Origin: Panax quinquefolius
Lineage: Eukaryota; Streptophyta; Magnoliopsida; Apiales; Araliaceae
DNA length: 64,000 bases
Assembly: GCA_020205615.1 (NCBI GenBank)
Contig: CM035166.1
Location: 77,524,679 to 77,588,678, forward strand
Reading direction: 5' to 3'
The notes under the pieces are model-generated. The model was given only the letters and a program-made list of their open reading frames with translations, made no database searches and was not told the origin of the DNA. The first letter of the stretch is position 1; each line of letters starts with the position of its first letter. The position numbers and the translations under genes were made by a program. Of the stretch, positions 22,801 through 34,800 are shown in pieces.

Positions 22801-25800
22801 GGTTTTTGGGACTTCCGGTTTGGCTGTAACCGGCTCGTTTTTCCAATTGGTTTGGCGGTTCAATGACCGGTCTGGTTCAGTTCTAGAAACTTGGCTCCCA
22901 AGTCCCAAGTAGTCTTAAGCATTGAATGATGCTCGGCTAGATATAAGCTAGGTCGAAGCTTTAGGGCACACATAACTGTGGGCACAAGTAGAGAGAGGTG
23001 TCTAAGTGAGGAAATTTTGGTAGACGTACGAGGGAAATGAAAAAAGCAAGTAAATTTTTTTACAGTGCAACAATGTGTGACAGCTGCTATAAAATTATTT
23101 CCTATTTTGTAGAGATTGTGGAGAATCACGAACACGGAAGCTTGATTTACTACTACCTAGCTTACCGCTATGTTCTGTAGAGGCTAAGATTTAAAACTTT
23201 TAAGCAACATACATTAGGATGTTCAACCATGAAAGCAGAGTATAAAAACCTACTAATACCTTAAGCACTATGACTGCCGAAATTCTATATCTCGTTTAAG
23301 AATTGTGGACTCCATTTTATGTGATAAATTCCTTAGCAGTCTAATTATTTAAAAATAACAAAACCCATATCCGCCCAGAAAATAGATTTAATATATTTAT
23401 GCTAGAGAGAATTTTGTGTATTTTGCTCCAAGTATATATCATTTGACATGCATGTGTTGACTAATGACAATGTTGCAATAATTGTTGAGGCTTTAAACAA
23501 TAAAGATCATTCAAAATAAAAACTGGTTCTTAGGGCAGACAGTGGGGCTTGCTAAGGACAGAAAGATTAAGAGTTCAGACAATTTGGAAGCAAGGGGTAA
23601 ATGTGCATGTGTGTATAAGATCACCCCTTACATGAATTTTAATTTTAAGAAATAACGTGTAAGGATACAATATTTAAGCTTAAATAATATTATAATCATA
23701 GGTTGGTATGTCGGTGTGGCAGCATATTGACACTGTGATCTGATACCAGCAATCCTACTGATTTATGTCAAGATTTTAGGGTAAGAAATGATGATTATTG
23801 ATTTTAAAAAATCAAGGGGAACTATGATCTGATACCAGCAATCCTACTGATTTATGTCAAGATTTTAGGGTGAAATGATGATTATCACTGGGCAATGATT
23901 TTAAAAAATCAAGGGGATTCTGATAAAATTTGTTTATCATTTGATCTGGAGACATTATTTATGCAAGCCAGAGTGGAAAACAATTAGGTGCTGGGCTTTA
24001 GACAAGTCTAAAAAAAGTAAGCGCTGAATATTCTTAGCAATACATCCATCATAATATCACTCTAGGAATATATCCTTCTTATCAATAACTAAATTCCTCA
24101 GGTTACTTTGCTCTCACTCACAAAAATAACTTCCCAAGTCCCAAAAACCTAATCATGTATTTTTCTTTATGTGCAACATATTGAAAGACAAATAGTTCTT
24201 TTAGAGATCAGATTCGGATTATTGAAACCGTAGCTCAAACTATACTTGACCTAATAACGTTTGTAATTTTTCAACCTAAACTACCTTAGCTATCTTACCA
24301 CATGCAGCACCCACCATGAACTGGGTTAGCTCAAGTCAAATGGAAAAGGAATCACAACCCAATACACAACCAAGACATTTATGGACTAACAAAATCCAGT
24401 TATGCATTTTTCTTTCTAATAGGCTGATTTATAAAGCATATGCAACCACTTCCCACAGGGACAAGAAGCCAGATTTTGAGAACAAGAACTCCATTTACCT
24501 GCCAGTGTAAACCAAAGTTTTGTCGGCCTATAATCTCTAAATCATATCATCACCCCCTATACCTCATACAGTCCTAGGCAGATCTACTTCTACATATTGA
24601 TTGTCCAATTTTCGTTGGCCAATCAACAGAAAATAGCACATAAACAAGAAAAAAGAGTACAACAGATAGAACATAAAGAGGCCAAAGGTAAGATGAGAAA
24701 TATTTTCAGGATATAGATTATCAATAGAAACATTTTCAGTTGATACTTTGCAACATGAGAAGCAGCGATTTTTTGGCAGGTCAAAATACATATATAAGTA
24801 CATCTATACACATGTATACCTTTCCCAGAGATTACTTCTTTTTCAGTCCTCCATCTAAGGCCAATCTATGAGGGGAAAAAACATTTAAGTGTAAGAATCC
24901 CTCAAAATAGAAAACCAGTTTACTGTATCAAAGAATTAAGTTAACACAGAAAAAATAAGTATCACTTGAAGAAATTGGTTTATGCAGCACTTGGACACCC
25001 AAGGAATATAATCAGTTTGTTGGGATTTGCAAAGAATTTAAGCAAGCACATAGCGTATTGGATTGATACAGTTTTGCTGATACGTAGTCCATAAAGGTAC
25101 CTATCATAATCATGTTAGGATTTCAACTGGTGTACTATTATATCTACCCCCTACGTTGCATAAACAAGTGTTCCATTTACAGATTTACAAACTTAAAGAT
25201 GTGTTTTGTGCCATGTATACTCCCAATTATAATGAATATTTAGTTTAGTAGTGGTGGCATGATGATGTAGTTGTGTTGAAAAATACGAGGACATTGTGTC
25301 ATTTTTATTCTACCATCAATTGAACGAGGACATTGTGTCATTTTTATTCTACCATCAATTGAACGAGGACATTGTGTCATTTTATACTACAATCAATTGA
25401 CTTGGGATTCTTATTTTGGAATAAAAATAATTGGTAATGGGGCCCTTTTTATGGAGGGATAAAATTTATAGCATCCACATTATGCATGACAATACGGACT
25501 ATTTCACTCCCACAAGTACCCACACTGCCACATTTGTTGGTGTCTCTATGCACCTGACTGCCCAGACCCACACCATAGTTATCACGGCGCCACGGCGAGA
25601 TGCGGCAGGACGCCTAGGCAATAAGGCGCCCGCCATGGCGTCCATATGGCTTATACATTTTTTGTTTTACTTCAAAAGCATATTCGACAATAAAATTTTA
25701 TACATTAAAACTCAAAACATAATAACCAACACTATGGAATACAATTAAAAACACAATTATATGAATACTTCACAATTAAAATTCAAAAATAAAACATTTG

Positions 25801-28800
25801 ACATTGAAAATCAAGTCAACAATTATCAGACATTACAAGTCTAGTAAATAATATAAATTACACCATATATCTAGCCATGACCATTGGTTATGATAAGCCA
25901 TGGGTACAAAATGACTTAATCACTTAACTTGGACCAACTACCAAGGTGTAAGCCATGGTGGCTCGGCGTCCGAGGCGTTGCCTTGTTCTTCTCTAGCGCC
26001 AGGACGCCTAGTTGTCGCCTAGGCGACGCCATGATAATTATGACCCACACCCACGGTCCCACACACACATGTTGCCAGACACCTATCAGCACTCAAGCAA
26101 GCACGCGCGCACACACAAACACGGGCGCAGAAGGAATAGTTATTAAAGTGTCTGATGTTACAGGTTAATCAAGATTTATTCACTGGAAAAAGTTCAAAAG
26201 CAGGAAACTAATCCGAGAGAGAAAACAACACAGAAATAATAAAAAAGTTGAAAAGCGTAGTGTTTCCAACAACACGCTTTATCTTCATACACCTAGTACG
26301 TACCAAGTCGAACTCATTCATTAAGGGATTTCACGCGAGTTTTTGAGTGGCTTGGTACTTGTTATAAAATAACCCGGGTCAAATCCCGAGTCCGGAACAA
26401 ATCTCGGGTCAAATCCCAAGTCCCAATCGAATCAAATCCATCCAAATAAGACCTTAAACCACTGGCCCAATAGTATCTTCTTGGGTTATCTTAGCCCACC
26501 ACAGACTCACCAAAAAGGTCATGACTTATAGGTACCATTGGTAGCAACTTAATTTCTTATACACACAAATTTTTCTCATATCTTTCAACGTGAGACTGGA
26601 GTGTTACAAACTCCCCCACTTAAATTTCTGACATCCCCGTCAGAACCGATCACACACGGTCCACAGATCTTTGCCTCTATAGCCATTGTGGGATAATATC
26701 GGTTAGCTTCGTGTCCCCACATCCGGACCTCCATCTCTCCATTGTGGGATAATACCACCAGCTTTCGTGTCCCCACCTCCGGCAACCCGATCGGATGACC
26801 CGACCCGAGTTTTTAAGAGTCAGCTCTGATACCATATAAAACAACCCGGGTCAAATCCCAAGTCCGGAACAAATCTCGGGTCAAATCTCAAGTCCTGATC
26901 GAATCAAATCCATCCAAATAAGGCCTTAAACCACTGGTTCAATAGTATCTTCTTGGGTCGGCTAGTCGACCACAGGCTCACCTAAAAGGTCATGACTTGA
27001 AGGTACTATTGGTAGCAACTTAATTTCTTATACACAGACAAACTTTTCCCATATCTTTCGATGTGGGAATGGGGAGTTATATGTTAGGTCCCTCAACTCC
27101 ATTTTCTCTTGCATACTTCTTCAACATATGCCTACTATTTGATGGCAACATAGAACATTCAAAAAGAAAAAGAACCAAGAGAATTATGCCAAAAGAAATA
27201 TTGTAACACGTACTCAAAACACATGTTTCTCCAAAAGTAAATATATTTATATTTAAAAGTATGTTCACATCTATACATGTATAATGTATTTACACAAATA
27301 ATTTCAATTGTTGTTTTCCAAGGACATTAGAACTTCAAAGACAAAATCGAAACAATTCTTAAGCATTTAACATCTTGACAAAAAATATCAAAGGAGTTCG
27401 GTAATACTTTCCCTACTGCATGAGATTACATAATTATTTTTTTTGTGAAAAGATAACATAATCATTAACTTCCTTGAAGTAGGTTAAAAAGACTAAATAA
27501 ATATTGTACACATCCTATCACACACCCAAACTCACGAAAGAATTTGACCGATAAAATTTTACATGTAAAGAAAGACAAATTCCTAAATACCGAAAATTGC
27601 TTTCTTAGAATAGTGAAGAATAAATTTTCACCAACTCAAGACTCGACCAAAATTCTTCAGCTCCAAAAAATGAGGGACAAAAAGAACCTTGTATGATGGA
27701 GGAATTTTACAAGCTCACAACCAAAAGCTTACAAAAGAGACAGCAAGAACAACCTAGCAATAGTAATTGTTAATGATTTGGTGCTTTGTGTTGGCTTGTG
27801 GTTTGGGGTGGGAAAGGCGTCTATTCATAATTGAGTAGGGAAGGTCTAGACTTTAGAGACTAAAAGTAGATGGAGGTTGGAAGGTTCAAGTAGTTTAGGT
27901 ACATGGCAAGCATTAATGGGTATTGGGAAGATGTATGAAAAGATGAAAGGTTCGTAGAAAAATAAAGTTTCTACGTGATAGTGGAAGGCTCAAGAAGGAC
28001 TACCAGGTGCAAGCAAGTGTTCTAGATGTAGGAACTCACAAAAACATAATTCCTACTTAAAATTGAAAATAATTCCCAAAAGTTAACTTAATTTAACAGA
28101 CCACACATTTTTGTTGTCATCTTTATTTGAGTGAAATAAAAAAAACAAATGACAAAATGTATTCGAGTGTATGATAGTGTGTAATCCTAAAAATTGAACC
28201 CTCAACTAGGACACCCAGTAAAGATGACTTGCTACGTTGGAAATTTTGAATGGTGTTTTCTACCCTTCTTGATGGGGTTCCAGTATGACTTGTTTTCTAC
28301 CCTTCTTGATGGGGTTCCAGTCATCATGTTCCTATTAATGGGGTTACCAAGGGACTCTTATTGTCCCTACTTTCACCATTATGGGTACTATTGTTTGAAT
28401 TGCGGTACAAGAACTAGATGTCTTGTGAATTCTTATCATAGATATCGTTCATTTTGCATACCTACTCGATCAGTGTTCTTGGTAACCGTATATTTCACAT
28501 CTTGCACCCCTTGCCCCTCAAAAAAAAACCAAAAAAAAAGAAAAAAGAAGGAAAAAATTGACACAGATGAAAGCTATGGTGGGGCAGATATCGTTCTGAC
28601 ACTAACAACCCTACAATCCACTAGGCAAAACAACTTTGAAATCTGCCAAAATTCTTGAGAAGAAATTCTCGAAGATGCATTTTATATAAAAACAAGTGCA
28701 TAACAAGGTTAATAGGAATCCTTTTTATAGGTTGAGCTGACAAAATTAATTAAGGTAATGAATTAAATTATACAATGCTAAACTTAAGCCTTAGATTAAG

Positions 28801-31800
28801 AAATAAGCATTATTAAGCAATGGTAACTTAAGCCTAAAATTATGACAATAAGCAGTGATAAACTTAAGCCTAGAATAAGAGAATTTCTGAAAATAAGAAA
28901 GGCTATCTTACCAACAACGCTGATCGACCAGGTTCGGAACGAAAATGTGTATGACAACCGCTACTTATGGTAGAGTGAACAAGGCATCTAAATTCTCGTA
29001 CCACAATTTGTAACAAAAGTACCCAGTATGCGAAATGCAATAAGAGTTTCCTGGTAAACCTAGGCTAAACTTAAGCCTAAAATACAAACTGATGAAAGAA
29101 ATTGCATCAAAAATTTATAGATCCTACATCAAAACCAAGAGAAAAAAAAGAATCATTTGACAAATTTGTAAATCATGTGCTACACATGGGACATACCTTG
29201 CCTGTCTTGTACCGTGACATATCAGCTATACAGTATCTTCATTGAGTTAAAAGGACAAGGAACCACCAAAGGGGAAAGGTTTGTGCTTATAACTTAATAG
29301 CAGTAAATTACTATCAGCCTCAACCATAAAAAAATCCAGTAAGATGTAGTCATATCTCTATTATATAAATGTAAAGCACAACTGACTAAATTCTTTTTAT
29401 GTTAACCAGCAGATTTTACATATTTTGCAAGACTTAATATTTGTTAAATTCTAAGGTAAAATATACACAATCCCAAGAATAGAATGAATATTTGATATTT
29501 CCACATGCGCTCCTCTCACATCAAGGTGACCCATTTCACTCTTGTGTGAGACGTGGCCAAGTGGAAATATCAAATATTCATGTGGAAATAGTGTCTCCCA
29601 AAGATATTTCATAAAATGCCGAAAAGAGAAATTAGAGCTTGGGCGGAAAAGTTCTCCCCTCTCCCCCTCCCCAAAAACAAATACTGAAGGAGAGCCCTCA
29701 AATCCCATTGAACATTCCACAATGAAAACAATAAGTGCCTTCTTTATTAGAACTCAAAAACCCATGTTCTTAAAAATGTAAAGGGAATATTCTGGTCCAA
29801 TATTTACCTAGATCATGGTTTTCTAAGCTTAGTGTCACAACAATAGCGTTTTCAACAAGATAACGCCATGTTATCACTTACTTGACACACACAAGGCTCT
29901 CAATGGGTTACATTAGGTGGCATCCCTTGAATCTCCTTTTACATATTAGGGTTTCTAATAGTCTTTTAGAGTTACTCATGTTTACTATACTTGTAAATAT
30001 CCTAACTATTTTAGAGGATGATTCTAGATGGCGGACCCTAGCCATCCATTAAAGAAAAAAGTATGTGAATAATAAAGCAAAATTGTAATTATACTTGTAC
30101 AATAGAAGTTTAAGTAAATAAGAGGAAAAAGTTTTTGGATTGCCACATTTGCTTAGTGGACAGAGTGTTATGAGAAAAGGTGGGAGCAAGTCCACCATCA
30201 ACTAAAAATAAGAGCAGACAAAAAGTTATGACTAAATAATTATCCAAACACGCTGGAAGCTCATAAAAAATGCAATGACTCTGAAAGAAAAACCATCAGG
30301 GAAGCCCTAAACTGATCCTACTGATTCGGTCTGTTTGAAAAGGATACTCTTTAAAGAGCTTGTCATAGTAGCGCTTCACCAGCCTCTGCTCCCAGGAGGG
30401 ATTCAGATCATCCCCTTCAGAACGTATAAATCTGTAGTACATGGTAAATAAATAAAAAATAAGTTGAAGAACAAGAAAAATAAAAATGATCTCCAAAATA
30501 ATAAAACCATAACATAATAAATGTAGAGGAATTCTTAAAAAAATAAAATCCCAATACCAATCACAAACTATAGAGCAAACATTAAATTTATAGCCAGCAA
30601 TATTAAATTTATATATATATATATATATGTATACACACAAATTTATATATGCAATACCTAAAAAGTAAAATAGATAGGTTTGAACAGATTAAGTGCACCT
30701 TATGTAGTTTTTTTCCCTACCCTGCTCCCTTAACCAATAATATATGAATTGTAGAACAAAAGTAATAATCTAGTGGTAAAGGTCTCTTATTTTATTTTGC
30801 AAGGTTACTGATTCAAATCTACCCCTCAGTCCTAGGTTCTCTCTTAGTCTCCTCCTGGCCCCTTCCCCAGGCTCCCCGTAGGCCCTAGGAATGAAATGTA
30901 TCCCTAGATTTACTACATTATAATACTGTTGGTTCTAAAAAATATATTATATAAACATTCTGCTATTGAGATTTAAATGGACGGAAAAGAAAAGAAATTG
31001 ATGGAAAACTTAAGTTTTCTGTCCAATTCCTTTGTTACTAAATTTTTTAGGGAATGAAAAAGAAAAGAAATAGACGGAAAACTCAGTCACTTTTCTTGAC
31101 AAACTTTTCCGTCCATTAATGGATGAATTTGGACGGAAAACTAGATAACATAATATCATCTTTTATAATCTCTATTATACCCTCTAGATTATAAATATAA
31201 TAAAATAAATAAAAGGTTAACTTAGTAACTTAAATGTGAAACTTAAGGTTTTTTCCTTTTCTTTTATAAACTTAGTAACAACATGAAAGAAAACATAAAA
31301 GTTTTCTATTCTATTATTTTCCATTATAAATTAAGTTTTCTAATCTATTTTTCCCCTACCACACTCAGAAACAAGGTGAAAGTATAGAGTACTAGGTGGC
31401 AAATTAATCAGGATAAATCATCAAATAAGCAACAATATAAAAGAGTAAAGACTATAACAAATATGTAGTATACATGTGGAGTCCATCTATGGATTGAACC
31501 ACCCTGATTTTACAGGTAATCTGCCTGGTCCAACCTATTGGACTGATTCAAAAACCCAATTTGGGTTTAGATGTCTCTTGGTGCGTACATGCATGTCTTT
31601 GCGTTTTAGAATGAGTAATCCCTATATTTTATGGTTCAGGGACTTGGAAAATTTGTGCTCAGATGTTGGCTATGGGAGACTGGGCAACTTAAAGATGTGC
31701 ATAAACATCATTCTTTGTCATTTAGATGAAAACACATACACATCATATGTTGTATGTATTCAAACACGTACTTTAGTTCTCATGGAATGGTACGCGATAG

Positions 31801-34800
31801 TGAAATATAAATAAAACAGAATTAAGTGTCATCTCCGCACCACATACTAAGAGGCAAGAGCATATGCAAATATCTATGGTTCTATACTATACCAGTATAC
31901 CCCGTGCAAACTCACTTAAAAGAGTCAAAAGAGAATGTGCACCCCAGATACAACTACTAAATTGAAAATAGGGAATATTAGAAATCATTTCAATTTGAAA
32001 ATAATAGCTTAATGAGAAAAAATAATAACCACCCACTACATCCAAAAACATGGAAATTTATTCTCTACTTTACAATACACGTGCATCACGTGTGTCCCTG
32101 ACTAGCTATACATTATTTTATAAGTTAACAAAATTTTATGTTGTGTAAAAATGCATATGGTCGGATATGTGTTCATTTTGTTTCCTTACACTACATTTCA
32201 TATCCTATATATGTTCTATTCCTTTATTTCCCTGGCACTTTTCGAGCTCAAACAGGAGACTGAAGAAACACTTATTTATACACTTTTTCATAGAGATAGT
32301 CCATATACATATCCTCTCTTTCGCTCTCTCTATCACCAAAATTTTCTTAATAGCTGTCAAGATAGGTATTTCCCTCCTTTCTTCAACTATACTTTCCAAT
32401 GTTTTAAAAGGCGCTAGGCGGGCGGTCAGGGGGCCTAGCGCCTAGTGGGAATTATTTATTTTAAGCCGATTTTAATAATTTATCTTACATTTATCCAAAC
32501 AAAACAATCTATGATAAAGATAATAAAGGTCTTTGCTTAAAGTTCAAACACATATCCATATTGCTAATGTCAAAGTTCAAACACAAACATGCAATTGTTC
32601 AAAGTTCAAACATATTTTTAACGTATTAGTTTTATTCATAAACAAAATTGTTATTAAATAATAAAATTTAAAATTTCAAGAATTTAATTCAATATTAAAA
32701 CTTAAGAAACTAAACATAAATTTAAGAATTATATTGAGTTAAACTAAATATTACAAATGTATCATTATTTATATAATTTGAAGTTGGTACAAGTTCAAAA
32801 AATTACAACTATAATAAAATTATCCATTTTGACTTGATATTGTTCACTTCTTGTTGTGATTTGATATGCTACAACCTGTATTATGAATATGGTAAATCAA
32901 TAGAAAAATAAATATATCAAGATTTGGTTTGTGTAGTTATTAAAATAATAAAAACCTCTCCGCCTAGACCCTACCTAGGCACCGCCTAATTTTCTGAAGG
33001 GATTTTTTTGACGTAAGTGAGGCTCCAGGGGGACCTAGCGCCCAGGCGAGGCGCCAAAGAGGGCCTAGGCGAACCTAGGCAGGGATTTTTAGAACACTAA
33101 TACTTTCATCACCTAACAAATTATATTTACCATTTTATAATAAAACCTGCGACACTTGTTGAAAACTGAGGAGAACCCTACAAAGATCTATATAAAACAG
33201 TTTGGAGCAAGGAAACAGACTTAAAAGGAAGTATCTAGAATTAGCCCAACATAGATAGAATTAGCCCAACATAGATGTGACAAGATAAGCCCAATAATAT
33301 GCAGGCACAAACAAGGTATAGAATTAAAGGGAAAGAAGATGACCATACCGATATCCTTCTCTAAGTGTATCTTTATCAGTTTTAACAGGCAACTTTTCTT
33401 TTGTAAATATATCTTTCCCATAAAAGCCAACTGCAAACAAACATGAAATTGTAGAAAGAACATTGCTGAAGCCAAATTCAATCAAATATTCACAATTATG
33501 GGAAATATTATCAACAGAAGTAAGAACTAAACTGACGGTACTAGATAAGAATGGTGGTCATTAGATGCATTTTTGACTTTATGAATTGCAACTGAAAAAG
33601 AATGGCCAATAGATATTCAATAAGGAGAATATTTCAACTTCCGCACTGGAAAAAACAGCTACACTAAATAATCATTAATATGATATTACCACAATACGAT
33701 CAACAACAACTACATATCTTTTAAGGAGAAAATACCGAATTGCAACATATATACTTGTCAACATTAATGAAGTGCAATAAAGTAATCACATGAGCAATGC
33801 TATAATTGCAAAAAAATCTAAACTTGGCATTCGGTAATATGTTCAATTTGAAAATTTCCCTGGAGCATAACACAATCATAGTTGAGTAAAGTAGTAGTAA
33901 GAATATATTAAAGTTGGATCTCCATACACTTTTATATTTAAATAAGTACTTGTACACATTTACACCACTATTATGAGAAAATATCTATTTGTAGTATTAG
34001 CTCATGATAGTATATGCATAGTGCGCCTTAAAAACTTAAACAGGACAGATTTAAGGATATCCACATTAAATTTTTTCTTTTTGCTAAGTAACTGTTTTTA
34101 TATGATGAAATTGAAATGCATGAACGATTGTAGCCCCCTTCCTTCTTCAGTGGAGGAGATTGTTGCTCATCCATTTGTTTTAGAACACCAGGATCCAACA
34201 AATAATCATCTAACCATTTGCATCCTTCCTTTGTGTCGAACTGATTTTTTCTTGTTTATCATAAGCACTTTAATTCAAGTCTCTTTAAAAACCATAAGGA
34301 AAACAAGTTTTGTATTAGTAATTCTCAATATTTTTCTAATTTTCTATTTCCACAAGAGCCTCATAAGACATAAACAGAGATCAAGTAATTTAGTATCAGG
34401 AATCGACACGAATTAACAACCACATTTACTTTTTTCTTTTTGATGTGTAACTTCTTAAAATGATGAAAATGAAATATATGAATGATTGTAGCCCCCTTCC
34501 TTCTTCAGCAGAGGAGATTGTTCATCATTCATTGGCTTTAGGACACAAAGATATAACAATTAAACATCTCACTATTTGCATCCTTCCTTTGTGTCCAACT
34601 GTTTTTTATTATTTATCATAAGCACTTTCACTCAAAGAAACGAATAAACAAGGCACATATTCAAAGACATTTAAAAACATAAGGAAAACAAGTTTCGTAT
34701 GTGAAATTCTTCTATTTTTTTTCTCCACAAGAACCGCATAAGATATAAATAGAGGTCATAAAGAGCTAAACGCAAACATTTTCTTATCTTTGTGTGTGTT

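Larger units (their letters stand above)
20183..24819 (-). other. Introns 7 and 6 of the FRA10AC1-like gene (around exon 7)
   Basis: AT-rich intron sequence on either side of the 59-nt exon at 21865-21923. A CCGGT/ACCGG-rich patch with short palindromes at about 22660-22880 may be a remnant of a hAT-like element end. A tandem duplication at 23732-23920 is listed separately. No further exon or gene was recognised. Confidence 0.7.
26363..27081 (-). mobile_element. TRIM (terminal-repeat retrotransposon in miniature), minus strand
   Basis: Direct repeats of 246-247 bp (26363-26608 and 26835-27081) flank an internal segment of 226 bp. Read on the minus strand, the right LTR is followed at once by TGGTATCAGAGCT, a tRNA-Met primer site, and the left LTR is preceded by a purine-rich AAGTGGGGGAGTT tract. 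No coding capacity. The internal part contains a twice-repeated TATTATCCCACAATGG motif. It sits in intron 5 in the same orientation as the host gene. No hammerhead core was seen, so it is not a retrozyme. Confidence 0.85.

Noticed and set aside
25431..26168. Two open frames around 25.4-26.2 kb
   Set aside because: They run into or out of the Mutator-like MITE and its target duplication, and translate to repeat-derived, low-complexity sequence.
26363..27081. Retrozyme (hammerhead ribozyme retroelement)
   Set aside because: Size, primer site and purine tract would fit, but no CTGATGA...GAAA hammerhead core was found in either LTR on either strand.
28194..28658. 154-codon open frame on the plus strand in intron 5
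   Set aside because: It has no recognisable domain, overlaps a recent 37-bp duplication, ends in Lys-rich low complexity and lies in an intron of a well-supported gene.
30296..30640. 114-codon minus-strand frame taken as a separate small gene
   Set aside because: Only its middle part (exon 4) is coding; the upstream part is intron with TA repeats and the downstream part follows a splice donor.
33973..34416. 147-codon open frame in intron 2
   Set aside because: It covers one block of a tandem duplication; the sister block has stops and frameshifts in the same frame, so there is no sign of selection.
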